A stretch of DNA of 64,000 bases from Stenotrophomonas sp. MYb238 (GCF_009496535.1 NZ_WIDL01000015.1:45323-109322), one strand, 5' to 3'; shown: positions 1 to 8,756, counted from the stretch's first letter. The notes: generated by a model from the sequence alone, not told the origin. Translations and numbers: made by a program.

Positions 1-191
1 CCCAGCAGCTGCGCGGCGAGGGCGACGCCCAGGCCGCCGCCATTTACGGCAAGGCCGGCTCGGCCGACCCGGCGTTCTACGCCTTCTACCGCAGCCTGGA
101 GGCCTACCGCGGCTCCATGGCCGACGGCAACGGCGTGATCGTGCTGGACAAGAACGACCCGTTCCTCCAGTACCTCAAGAACGACCGCTGA
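1..191 (+). CDS. hflC: HflC, C-terminal end (truncated by window start)
   Basis: This is the last 62 codons of HflC, the SPFH/band 7 subunit that with HflK forms the inner-membrane complex controlling the FtsH protease. The visible residues include AAAIYGKAGSADPAFYAFYR and a C-terminal stretch ending in FLQYLKNDR, both typical of the HflC tail. The 5' part lies outside the window. The following DUF2065 and purA genes reproduce the hflK-hflC-DUF2065-purA order common in gammaproteobacteria, which supports the call. Confidence 0.9.
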   Translation, partial: QQLRGEGDAQAAAIYGKAGSADPAFYAFYRSLEAYRGSMADGNGVIVLDKNDPFLQYLKNDR

Positions 192-210
192 GCCCAGGCT
201 CCGGCTTCCA

Positions 211-335
211 AAGCCCCTCTCCCCGGAGAGGGGTGAGGGCAGGGGGCTAAGCCCTCCTTGCCCCCTGTCCCGCGGGTTCTTTCCTCATCCGCCCTATGGG
301 CACCTTCTCTCCAAGGGAGAAGGCATCGGCAGCGC
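211..335. repeat. REP-like inverted repeats between hflC and the DUF2065 gene
   Basis: Two short inverted repeats lie here. The first has CCCCTCTCC paired with GGAGAGGGG at about 213-233. The second, at 281-322, carries CACCTTCTCTCC and GGGAGAAGG next to a CATCCGCCC segment. The second is a reverse-oriented relative of the elements at 16333, 30429 and 30673. Such short palindromes are dispersed between genes in xanthomonads; no coding role is apparent. Confidence 0.6.
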
Positions 336-338
336 CCC

Positions 339-524
339 ATGCAAGACCTTCTCTCCGCCCTCTGCCTCGTCGCCATCCTCGAAGGCCTGTTCCTGTTCGC
401 CGCCCCGCTGGCGTGGAAGCGCATGGCCGCGCGTCTGCTGGAACTGCCGGCCATGGCCCTGCGCCAGTCCGGCGCGCTGATGCTGGCCATCGGCCTGGCC
501 GTGCTGTGGTGGCTGCGCCACTGA
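339..524 (+). CDS. DUF2065 small membrane protein
   Basis: A 61-residue protein with two hydrophobic segments: about residues 4-22, with a conserved-looking EGLFLFAAP, and about 45-58. The short basic loop between them contains WKRMAARLLELP. Length, topology and position between hflC and purA match the DUF2065 family (YjeT in E. coli), an inner-membrane protein of unknown role. The ATG at 339 was chosen because an upstream in-frame start at 258 would add residues encoded inside a REP-like repeat. Probably part of the hflKC transcription unit. Confidence 0.85.
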   Translation: MQDLLSALCLVAILEGLFLFAAPLAWKRMAARLLELPAMALRQSGALMLAIGLAVLWWLRH

Positions 525-592
525 ACCGTTGCCGGACGCTCGTCCCGGCCCGAACCCGCGGGGGTGGTAGCCGTCAGGCAAAACCCGGATAA

Positions 593-2050
<1,458 letters not shown>

Positions 2051-2118
2051 TCGCTCGCTTCCGCCCCCGTGTACATGAGTGGGGCAAGTAGAGGCGACGA
2101 GATACGGTTTTATCCAGA

Positions 2119-2146
2119 AGGCCCCGCGGAAGCGGGGCTTTCTGCT
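2119..2146 (+). terminator. Intrinsic terminator downstream of purA
   Basis: GCCCCGC (2121-2127) and GCGGGGC (2132-2138) form a GC-rich stem with a four-base loop, followed by TTTCTG. It marks the chromosomal side of the junction with the A+T-richer region. Confidence 0.75.
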
Positions 2147-2148
2147 GT

Positions 2149-2276
2149 TCATTGCACCGATAGTAAGGCTGCTTCAATCTCCTTGCTGTCGGTGATCAGA
2201 GGTATATCTGCAGACTTGAGTACTGCAAGCTCATCAGAGAATAGCCAAGGTTTTCCACTTGTAACTGACGATGGTT
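2149..2276 (-). pseudogene. Possible C-terminal gene remnant, unidentified
   Basis: Read on the minus strand, this stretch encodes a protein-like C-terminus: SSVTSGKPWLFSDELAVL, followed by KSADIPLITDSKEIEAALL and a TGA stop. It has balanced composition and codon use unlike a random antisense frame. The frame continues upstream only as the shadow of hxsD/hxsB, so no complete gene is present. It may be the tail of a gene cut by arrival of the hxs block. I do not recognise the family, and an accidental ORF remains possible. Confidence 0.3.
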
Positions 2277-2312
2277 GAAGGCACAGTTCGCCTATCCAAA
2301 GGGGGATGGGCA

Positions 2313-2615
2313 ATGGAACGCTCGCAGTACATCGTTGATCGTCGCTTATACAGCGATGAGGTAGTGGCTCGGGCGGCTCATCGCTATACAGACCGATTGG
2401 TTGTAGAAATTCAGATTGAAGGTGACGCCTTGCTCGTCGTCTTTTCAGACGAAGGGGGTGCTTCACTTCCTTCCGACCTGCGATCTCGCTTCGCGCGCGA
2501 TCTGCTTGATGAGCGCTTGCGAGCCGCGGTCCGCCTAGAGACCCAGGGACTGCAGCAAGAGTTGATTCGCGCGGCGCTTGCAGAAGCACAGCCTTCAGTT
2601 GGTTCCGATGTCTAG
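2313..2615 (+). CDS. hxsD: His-Xaa-Ser system protein HxsD
   Basis: A 100-residue protein that matches the HxsD family by size and position. It has an N-terminal VDRRLYSDEVVARAAHRYTD, a beta-rich middle, and a C-terminal FARDLLDERLRAAVRLETQG that resembles the family's conserved LLNDYxLRE tail. HxsD has no known biochemical activity. By analogy with other radical SAM peptide-modifying loci it may recognise or present the substrate (inference). The ATG at 2313 follows a GGGGGATGGG purine run; an in-frame ATG at 2271 would add 14 residues. The stop overlaps hxsB by 8 bases, which implies translational coupling. The base composition is clearly lower in GC than purA. Confidence 0.85.
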   Translation: MERSQYIVDRRLYSDEVVARAAHRYTDRLVVEIQIEGDALLVVFSDEGGASLPSDLRSRFARDLLDERLRAAVRLETQGLQQELIRAALAEAQPSVGSDV

Positions 2616-4107
2616 GTTTAGACCGCAACACGCGTTCAGTCCTTCCGTGCCTTATCGGCTTTTGCCCTTCAGGTTCCGGCGCCTGCCATGGGATCCGGAT
2701 CGCGCCTTTGTCTCTTCGATGGCGGGCGATTGGCTGCTTATGGGGATGGATGACCTGCAGCAGTTCATCTCTCACGAACTGGAGCTTGATTCCCCTTTGC
2801 TTGCAGATCTGCAAGCAAGGCATATGGCAATCAGCAGTACCGATAGTCGAAGCACGTTATCGCCACTTCTGAGCCAGATTCGTAGCCGGAAGTCCTATAT
2901 CTTCGGCGGCCCAGCGCTTCATATCTTCGTTGTTTCCTTGCGTTGCCATCATACCTGCAGCTATTGCCAGGTATCCCGACAGGAAACGACGGCTGCCGCG
3001 TTCGACATGGCTGCGTCGCATGCCGAGCAGGCAGTGGAACGTCTCTTCGAGTGGCCCAGCCGAGAGCTGACAATCGAGTTTCAGGGCGGGGAACCTCTGC
3101 TCAACTTCGGTCAGGTTGTCGCGATCACCAAGCTCATCTTCGAGCGCAACCGTTCGGCCCGGCGTAACCTGCGCTTTGTGCTTGCGTCCACGTTGCACGA
3201 TCTGACCGAGGCCCAGCTCGCTTTTCTGGCCGAGCATCGCTTCAAACTATCTACATCTCTGGATGGGCCGGAATGGCTGCACAATGCCAACCGCCCACGG
3301 CCAGGTCGCGATAGCTACCTTCGAACTTTGAAGGGAATCGAGCTTGGACGGCGCTGGTTGGGTGACGATGGTGTATCGGCGCTCACGACCCTGACCAAGC
3401 GTAGTCTGGAGGTGCCAGAAGCCATCATCGATGAGTACCGAAAGCTGGGGTTCCACTCTATCTCCCTGAGGCCATTGAGCCCTTATGGTTTTGCCAACAG
3501 GAACGTTCGTCGAACTGGTTACTCGTCGGATGACTATCTCGCCTTCTACAGACGTGCGTTTGAGCATCTGATCGAGGTGAACCGAGCCGGCTATTCCATG
3601 GAGGAGTCATACGCTTCTCTCTTGCTTTCCCAGCTGTTTACGTCCTTTGGACACGGCTACGTGGATTTGCGTTCCCCCTCCGGTGCAGGGCTTGGGGCGG
3701 TCATCTACGACCATGATGGCCGGGTTTATCCTTCCGATGAAGCAAGAATGTTGGCCGCAATGGGAGATGATCGGTTTTTGCTGGGAGACGTGTCCCAGCC
3801 CGTGTCTACATGGCTCTCGTCTCCTGTCATGGCCAACTTATTGAATGCAGGGGTAGCTGAGGCACTGCCGACGTGTTCTGACTGCGCTTATGTTTCCTTG
3901 TGCGGTGCGGACCCGATCGAACATTACGCACGCCAAGGAGATCCAGTAGGTCACCGCCCCACCAGCGACTTCTGCAAGCGGAATATGGGCTTGTTCGAAT
4001 TCCTGTTGGAACGATACGAGGTTGCCGACAATCCGACCAAGCGCCTGATGAGGTCTTGGGCGACCCCCGAACCGTCACTAGCCAAGGTCTCCGATGCTGC
4101 CGCTTGA
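2608..4107 (+). CDS. hxsB: His-Xaa-Ser system radical SAM maturase HxsB
   Basis: A 499-residue radical SAM enzyme. Residues 1-90 form an N-terminal domain that starts MSRFRPQHAF and contains YRLLPFRF, characteristic of HxsB. Residues 113, 117 and 120 form the CHHTCSYC cluster motif that binds the SAM [4Fe-4S] cluster, and FQGGEPLL follows as the SAM-binding glycine-rich motif. A C-terminal SPASM-like set of cysteines (Cys423, 426, 432 and 456) probably holds auxiliary clusters. Such enzymes modify peptide side chains, and the expected substrate here is HxsA. The ATG at 2608, inside the end of hxsD, fits the family's N-terminus better than the ATG at 2578. The stop overlaps hxsC by 14 bases. 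Confidence 0.92.
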   Translation: MSRFRPQHAFSPSVPYRLLPFRFRRLPWDPDRAFVSSMAGDWLLMGMDDLQQFISHELELDSPLLADLQARHMAISSTDSRSTLSPLLSQIRSRKSYIFGGPALHIFVVSLRCHHTCSYCQVSRQETTAAAFDMAASHAEQAVERLFEWPSRELTIEFQGGEPLLNFGQVVAITKLIFERNRSARRNLRFVLASTLHDLTEAQLAFLAEHRFKLSTSLDGPEWLHNANRPRPGRDSYLRTLKGIELGRRWLGDDGVSALTTLTKRSLEVPEAIIDEYRKLGFHSISLRPLSPYGFANRNVRRTGYSSDDYLAFYRRAFEHLIEVNRAGYSMEESYASLLLSQLFTSFGHGYVDLRSPSGAGLGAVIYDHDGRVYPSDEARMLAAMGDDRFLLGDVSQPVSTWLSSPVMANLLNAGVAEALPTCSDCAYVSLCGADPIEHYARQGDPVGHRPTSDFCKRNMGLFEFLLERYEVADNPTKRLMRSWATPEPSLAKVSDAAA

Positions 4108-5263
4108 GACCAACGCACGGCTTTCAGCGATCTCCCGAGCCTCACTGCTGAAGGTCGTTGACTTGGGGGAGTTTTCCAGGTCGCCCTTGCCTTTGGAACG
4201 AATGGCGTTGGACCTGCGCGATGCAGCGGCTCGAATGGGGGATGAACCTTTGTTGGCGCTGCCATGGGGTGCGGTGATCCCTCCTGCTGACGCAGCTTGG
4301 TCTAATGACCTCCCTCTTGTTCGACTGGAAGGGCCACCAGATATTTGCAAGACCGGGGATGTGATTGAACTCAATCCTTTCCGCAACAAGGTCGCCGTTC
4401 GCTACAGGCGGGGGGATACCGGAAATGTCCTGTTTGCCACGGAGCGGTGCAACAGCTACTGCCTGATGTGTTCTCAACCGCCTCGAGAGATTCAAGATGA
4501 CTGGCGGATCAGGCATCTCTTGGACCTGGTCGATCTCATTGATATCGGCGAGCCTTCGCTCGCCATCAGTGGCGGCGAGCCGACGCTGCTGGGAAATGGC
4601 TTGGTGGAGATCGCCAGAAAATGCGCGCAGGTGCTGCCAAATACGCATATACACATTCTTTCCAACGGACGCCTCCGTGATCCCGCCTTGCATGCCAGGT
4701 TTGCGGGCATACACCCCAACCTGAGTTGGGGCATTCCTCTCTACGGGGATCACTATGCTCTCCATGACTACATCGTGCAGAGCGAGGGCGCGTTCGCCCA
4801 GACGCTACGCGGGCTCTATGCACTGGAGGCTGCCAAGCAGCGCGTTGAAATCCGAGTGGTGCTGGTCCGGCCGACCTTTGAGCGCTTGGTGCAACTTGCC
4901 CGATTCATTTGGCGCAATCTGCCATTCGTGGAGCATGTGGCTCTGATGGGGATCGAACCGATTGGTTTTGCAAAGGCTCACCATCAGGAACTGTGGGCAG
5001 ACCCGACCGACTATGCCGACACGTTGGCAGAAGCTGTCGATACACTTTCCGTCGGCGGTATTCCTGTTTCTCTTTACAACTTGCCGCTCTGCGCGATTGA
5101 TCGCTCGCTCTGGCCCTACGCGGCTCAGAGCATCTCTCCATGGAAGAACGATTATCTTCCCGAATGCAGTGGTTGCTCCGTCAGGAACCGCTGTGGCGGA
5201 TTCTTCTCTTGGGTTACGCCGGCATGGACCAGTCGCGCCGTATCCCCGGTTATCGAGGCCTAA
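4094..5263 (+). CDS. hxsC: His-Xaa-Ser system radical SAM maturase HxsC
   Basis: A 389-residue second radical SAM protein of the locus. After an N-terminal extension of about 110 residues, the CNSYCLMC motif (Cys119, 123, 126) binds the radical SAM cluster. LAISGGEPTLLG is the GGEP motif. The C-terminus has further cysteines (Cys358, 361, 367, in CSGCSVRNRCGG) for an auxiliary cluster. Paired HxsB and HxsC define the His-Xaa-Ser system; which chemistry each performs is not known. The gene overlaps hxsB by 14 bases and its TAA ends two bases before the chosen hxsA start, so the four genes form one operon. Confidence 0.92.
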   Translation: MLPLETNARLSAISRASLLKVVDLGEFSRSPLPLERMALDLRDAAARMGDEPLLALPWGAVIPPADAAWSNDLPLVRLEGPPDICKTGDVIELNPFRNKVAVRYRRGDTGNVLFATERCNSYCLMCSQPPREIQDDWRIRHLLDLVDLIDIGEPSLAISGGEPTLLGNGLVEIARKCAQVLPNTHIHILSNGRLRDPALHARFAGIHPNLSWGIPLYGDHYALHDYIVQSEGAFAQTLRGLYALEAAKQRVEIRVVLVRPTFERLVQLARFIWRNLPFVEHVALMGIEPIGFAKAHHQELWADPTDYADTLAEAVDTLSVGGIPVSLYNLPLCAIDRSLWPYAAQSISPWKNDYLPECSGCSVRNRCGGFFSWVTPAWTSRAVSPVIEA

Positions 5264-5265
5264 TC

Positions 5266-5898
5266 ATGTCCAATGCACTCATGATCGTCGGTGCCGCCAC
5301 CCTTGGGTCGCTAGGTACCGAACCTCCGAAGGGGCAGGATGCTCTCTCCAAGCTTTATGAAATCGATGGCAAGTACGCGACTGTCCTAAGTACGCCGCTC
5401 AATGCCGGTCGGCACAATCTCTATGCGGGGCATCGCAGCCACAGTTCCCATCGGTCGCACAGTTCGCATCGATCACACTCTTCCGGGTCCGGCAGTTCTT
5501 ACAGGTCTTATACTCCACCACCTGCAACCTATACCCCGCCATCCACGACCTACACGCCAGCTTCCAGTCCAGGCAGCAGAAGCAATGGAGGCACGGCATA
5601 CGGCCAGAGCCTCCAGCCAGCAACACGGACGACAACCCCTGCAAGCAACAATCTCTCTCTGCAGCCAAGTTCTTCTGCCGCATTGCCCAACGAACGCCGT
5701 GACGCTGATGAACTGAAGATGCTCATCATGCGCGTCCAGGCTGCTCTGTATTCAAAGGGGTACGATCCGGGGGCCATCGACGGCACGCTGACGCCGGAGA
5801 CCCGGTCCGCGCTTCGCATGTTCCAGTTGGCGCATGGAATCGGCGCAACCGGCACCATGACCACGCCGACGCTCGATGCCCTTGGGGTGCGGCTGTAG
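5266..5898 (+). CDS. hxsA: His-Xaa-Ser repeat protein HxsA
   Basis: A 210-residue protein and the presumed substrate of HxsB/HxsC. Residues 56-73 are three exact HRSHSS units, giving the alternating His-Xaa-Ser pattern that names the family. A Ser/Thr/Tyr/Pro-rich linker with YTPP-type motifs follows (about 74-145). The C-terminal domain (about 148-210) is a peptidoglycan-binding domain 1 with YSKGYDPGAIDGTLTPETRS. The N-terminus, with MSNALMIVGAATLG, is mildly hydrophobic but is not a clear signal peptide. The ATG at 5266 follows the hxsC stop by two bases; upstream in-frame codons read through hxsC. The domain make-up suggests an envelope-associated modified peptide or protein (inference). 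Confidence 0.92.
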   Translation: MSNALMIVGAATLGSLGTEPPKGQDALSKLYEIDGKYATVLSTPLNAGRHNLYAGHRSHSSHRSHSSHRSHSSGSGSSYRSYTPPPATYTPPSTTYTPASSPGSRSNGGTAYGQSLQPATRTTTPASNNLSLQPSSSAALPNERRDADELKMLIMRVQAALYSKGYDPGAIDGTLTPETRSALRMFQLAHGIGATGTMTTPTLDALGVRL

Positions 5899-5940
5899 TT
5901 TCCAATCAGCTCGCGACACTGGTTGCCGTAGCGAGATTCC

Positions 5941-6027
5941 GGGGGAGGGGCTCCGGAACTGCTCCCAGTCGCGCTCCTGCGCGAACTGGCGCATGGCGGA
6001 CTGGAGTTCATGGAGTGCGTCGGACAT
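5941..6027 (-). pseudogene. Truncated MazG-like nucleotide pyrophosphohydrolase
   Basis: On the minus strand the first 29 codons encode MSDALHELQSAMRQFAQERD, then WEQFRSPSP. This strongly resembles the start of MazG-like dCTP/NTP pyrophosphohydrolases, which begin LQxALRxFAxERDWxQFHSPKN. After SPSP the similarity stops abruptly and the frame runs into unrelated sequence antisense to hxsA. The catalytic EExxE helix is missing. The break falls within about 50 bases of the end of hxsA, so it probably marks the right junction of the acquired hxs block. Confidence 0.6.
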
Positions 6028-6129
6028 GGCATCGAGTTGCTGTCAGAAATTTCTGAACATGGTAATACCCGATTGACGCCGATGGGCTTCGGTAGCATCC
6101 TCGCCCTACGGAGCCTAGAAACTCCACGT

Positions 6130-6310
6130 GTAGCGGTACCCACCTCCGACAAACCGGTGGGTTTTTTGTGCCTGCATGTTTCGCAGGTGCAAGCCGACGT
6201 GATGCCTGCGTCGGGAGGGCGGCGAATACAACACCCGCAAGGGGAATAAGCCCGCCGGCTACACGCGGTTTCTAGCCTCCCGACTTCCCGTCCGCCGTTC
6301 GCGGCGGGCG
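6130..6310 (+). ncRNA. P4 CI / C4-like antisense-RNA leader element
   Basis: This non-coding leader has three mutually complementary segments, as in the phage P4 immunity region (seqA-cI/seqB-seqC). They are CCTCCGAC at 6143-6150, GTCGGGAGG at 6210-6218, and CCTCCCGAC at 6276-6284. The last is the exact reverse complement of the middle one. Between the first two lie a terminator-like hairpin (AAACC GGTG GGTTT plus T-run) and a CCTGC/GCAGG hairpin. The segment AATACAACACCCGCAAGGGG followed by AATAAGCCCGCC is typical of this phage element, and a CCGCCG-TTCG-CGGCGG hairpin closes it at 6292-6307. In P4 the processed CI RNA pairs with the leader and causes early termination. The element lies directly upstream of the XAC0095-family gene, which it may control. 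Confidence 0.55.
6151..6167 (+). terminator. Hairpin with T-run inside the P4-like leader
   Basis: AAACC (6151-6155) and GGTTT (6160-6164) enclose a GGTG loop, followed directly by further T residues. Placed between the first and second complementary segments, it could act as an attenuator controlled by antisense pairing. Confidence 0.55.
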
Positions 6311-6337
6311 GCCACTTCATGGAAGGAGGCGGCGACG

Positions 6338-6952
6338 ATGGCGATGCACATGTTGGACGATGAGCGGCCGGGCTATTACCTGCCCGGGGACAGCCAGCAG
6401 CGGCTGGTGCGGCTGAGCGACCACATCCGGTTCCTGCTGCGGTTGATGCAGCCGCTGGCGGATGCAGTGGGCGAGCCGGCGCGCGAGGTGCGCATGGCCG
6501 AGGTGGCGTTCTGCCTGGAACTGCTGGGCGACCAGGTGGACCTGGTTCTGGACGAGGTGTCGTGGCCGGCGCGGCGGGTGACGCAGACGGGCGTGCCCGC
6601 GCGTGATGCTGCGGGCGAGGCACAGGGCTACACCTTCGGTGTCACGCTGGCGCAGATCGACACGCTGGATGGACTGGTGCGCACGCTCGCCGCGCATGGT
6701 GATGTGCTGGCGGGTAGCGATGCGGGCGGATTGGCGGGCGGTACGTTGCCGTCCATTGGCCGCGCAGTGTTCGATGCGGCAGTGGCCGTGCGCGGGGTGC
6801 TGGATGAAGTGGAAACGCAGCGGCTGACGGCAGGCGCCGATGCGCGCTTCCGGGTGGACGAGGCGCGGGCGGTATATGCGGTGCCGGCGCGGTTGTCCAA
6901 AGATCAGGCGCAGGTAGTGGCGGAACTCTCGTATGGCGACTACCTGCATTGA
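6338..6952 (+). CDS. XAC0095-family-like protein, double-length
   Basis: 204 residues, soluble, with no membrane segment. The N-terminal part, with GYYLPGDSQQRLVRLSDHIR and then FLLRLMQPL, matches the start of the small XAC0095 family found almost only in Xanthomonadaceae, whose function is unknown. Family members are usually about half this length. The second half, with FGVTLAQIDTLDGLVRTLAA, is a helical region I do not recognise. The ATG at 6338 follows a strong GGAAGGAGG site at 6320-6328. The gene sits directly behind the P4-like RNA leader. Confidence 0.65.
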   Translation: MAMHMLDDERPGYYLPGDSQQRLVRLSDHIRFLLRLMQPLADAVGEPAREVRMAEVAFCLELLGDQVDLVLDEVSWPARRVTQTGVPARDAAGEAQGYTFGVTLAQIDTLDGLVRTLAAHGDVLAGSDAGGLAGGTLPSIGRAVFDAAVAVRGVLDEVETQRLTAGADARFRVDEARAVYAVPARLSKDQAQVVAELSYGDYLH

Positions 6953-7123
6953 GGGTAGAAGCCACGCACGGCGCAGGGCGGTGCAGCTGCGGGTGGCCGG
7001 GCTATCGGCATGCCCGTAACCGCATGGGCACGGAAGGCCCATGTCACATAGTGGCCACCACCCACGTCGCTTCCCACGGGCAAGGCAATCGGCGATGCTG
7101 CCGCAGCGAAAGGGGGGGAAGCG

Positions 7124-7909
7124 ATGACGCACGGGAAGCAGGACGACAACCGGGATGCGCAGGGCAGTGCGCTGCCCGCCGAGCCGATCAACTGGTCGCC
7201 GATTCCCGATGTGGGCGCGGGCGATGAATCGTGGGTGCTCAATTTGTGGCGGCGCGGCTGCCGCGAGCCGGCGCTGATGTTCTCCGCCGCCTATGTGCTG
7301 GTGGCGTTCCTGGGGTTGTGGTCGAGCGCGTGGTTTTACCATGGGTTCGGCATCAGCATCGCCGATTATCTGCAGGCCAGCGATTACCTGGTGGCGGGCC
7401 TGCGCGACCCGGCGTATGCGCTGATTTTCGCCATCGGCGTGCTGCTGGCGGCGCTGGTGAGCTGGCCGGAGGCGCTGCGCCGCCGGTATCCGGAGTATGT
7501 CGCCGACCTGCGCCGCCGCCGCTGGTGGGCGCGCATGGCGTTCCCGCAGGCGCGGATCATGACCTGGGATGGCATCGGCATACATCCCATCACCGGCGTC
7601 AGCATGGTGGTGGCGAGCTTCATGCTGCTGGGCTCGGCGGTCTACGTGCAGACCAAGGGTGAACTGGTGCGCGAGAAAGGCCGCGGCACGCCGGTACGGG
7701 TGCACATGTTGGGCGATGCCGCACCGCTACCCGGCGAGGCACGGCTGCTGGGCACCAGCAGCGCCTTCGTCTACCTGTGGTGGCCGGCGCAGCAACGCGC
7801 CGAGGCAGTGCCAATCACGTCGGTAAGGCAGGTGCAGGGCCTGCGGAAATCCGCCCGGAACGCCAAGGCGCCGCAACCGGCGCCCACGGCTTCACCCACT
7901 GCGCGGTAG
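7124..7909 (+). CDS. Hypothetical membrane protein
   Basis: 261 residues with three predicted transmembrane segments: about 52-71 (MFSAAYVLVAFLGLW), 97-114 (ALIFAIGVLLAALVSW) and 158-176 (GVSMVVASFMLLGSAVYV). A C-terminal domain of about 85 residues follows, with a beta-like stretch SSAFVYLWWP and a low-complexity Pro/Ala/Thr tail. The start at 7124 follows a GGGGGGGAAG purine tract. No enzymatic motif is visible. It follows the XAC0095-like gene by 171 bases in the same direction. Confidence 0.6.
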   Translation: MTHGKQDDNRDAQGSALPAEPINWSPIPDVGAGDESWVLNLWRRGCREPALMFSAAYVLVAFLGLWSSAWFYHGFGISIADYLQASDYLVAGLRDPAYALIFAIGVLLAALVSWPEALRRRYPEYVADLRRRRWWARMAFPQARIMTWDGIGIHPITGVSMVVASFMLLGSAVYVQTKGELVREKGRGTPVRVHMLGDAAPLPGEARLLGTSSAFVYLWWPAQQRAEAVPITSVRQVQGLRKSARNAKAPQPAPTASPTAR

Positions 7910-7914
7910 ATGGC

Positions 7915-8328
7915 TCAGGGCTGGTCCAGCGGAATGCCGTTGAGCTGGCGCTCGACGATTTCCAGGATGGTCGGCACGCTCACGCCGAAGGAACCGGCGC
8001 GGCCGGCGTCGAAGGCCTGCCGCCATTCGTCGTAGCCCTTGCGGTAGTCGGCGGCCGGCGCCTGCGGGCCCACGTACACCATGCCGCTGCGCTCGAAGGT
8101 CTGCTCGATCACCGGTGCATGCGCCAGCCGGGTCATCACGCCGCCGGGCAGGCCGGGGTGGCGCACGCGCAGGCCGTCCAGGGTGACGTGGAAGATGCGC
8201 CCACCCAGCGGGTGCGTTTCAACCAGGTTGATCAGCAGCGTGGGCTTCTCGCCGGGCTCGCGGCCGTTGCAGCGCCACAGCTGGCCGGCGGCGTAGTCGG
8301 TGGGTACAGGCGGCTGGCTCATCGTCAT
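7915..8328 (-). CDS. Hypothetical protein
   Basis: A soluble protein of about 137 residues, starting MTMSQPPVPTDYAAGQLWRC. It contains FHVTLDGLRVRHPGLPGG and an acidic, aromatic C-terminal region with DYRKGYDEWRQAFDAGRAGS. The composition is normal for a GC-rich coding gene. No domain is recognised. The start is uncertain: ATG at 8328 or 8322. It converges with the preceding membrane-protein gene, whose stop lies only 5 bases away. Confidence 0.6.
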   Translation of the reverse strand: MTMSQPPVPTDYAAGQLWRCNGREPGEKPTLLINLVETHPLGGRIFHVTLDGLRVRHPGLPGGVMTRLAHAPVIEQTFERSGMVYVGPQAPAADYRKGYDEWRQAFDAGRAGSFGVSVPTILEIVERQLNGIPLDQP

Positions 8329-8404
8329 GGTCCGGTGGGTGGACCGCCGATGATGCCTGCCCGCAACCGGCCTGACGTTGCGCAATCCGGTCGGATGCGC
8401 GCGT

Positions 8405-8596
8405 TCAGTGTTTGGTGTCGTGCGATTTGCGGCCGCTGCCGGATTTCTTGCCGCCGCCGTCCTGCTTGTTGACGGTGGCCCAGGCGATGCGCTCGGCGGT
8501 CCTGGTGCTGGCGCCGCGCGCCTTTTCGCTCTTTTCGATGTGCTCGGCCTGGCGCTTCTGCTTGTCGGTGTAGCTGGATTTGTCGCCCTGGGTCAT
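8405..8596 (-). CDS. Small basic protein (often annotated plasmid stabilization protein)
   Basis: 63 residues. MTQGDKSSYTDKQKRQAEHI, then a helical segment containing RIAWATVNKQDGGGKKSGSG, matches a small conserved proteobacterial family with the pattern G-DKSxYTxKQxRQAEHIE and AERxAWATVNKxxGGGKKSGSG. The annotation 'plasmid stabilization' is historical, without known biochemistry. The ATG at 8596 follows a GGGAGCACC segment; the longer frame to 8692 has a non-conserved N-terminus. Confidence 0.75.
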   Translation of the reverse strand: MTQGDKSSYTDKQKRQAEHIEKSEKARGASTRTAERIAWATVNKQDGGGKKSGSGRKSHDTKH

Positions 8597-8756
8597 GGCG
8601 GTGCTCCCTTGGGGTGTGGGAGTTGCAGGTATAGGCCGGGCGGTGCGTGGAGAAGGTGAAACAGCCGTTGGCGACGCGTTATGACTGTCCACGCCCGGTG
8701 CTGGAGGAGGGCTTGGCTAGAATGCGGCCACTGCACCGCTGCCGGACCCTTGCTTG

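Noticed and set aside
5431-5484. HRSHSS repeat as low-complexity artefact
   Set aside because: The surrounding hxsD/B/C genes and the C-terminal peptidoglycan-binding domain show that the repeat is a real feature of HxsA.
6010-6249. 79-residue frame in the P4-like leader (resembling Icd/Ash-type phage ORFs)
   Set aside because: Its sequence is better explained by the antisense-RNA structure; no ribosome-binding site was seen. Similar spurious proteins are annotated over such leaders in other genomes.
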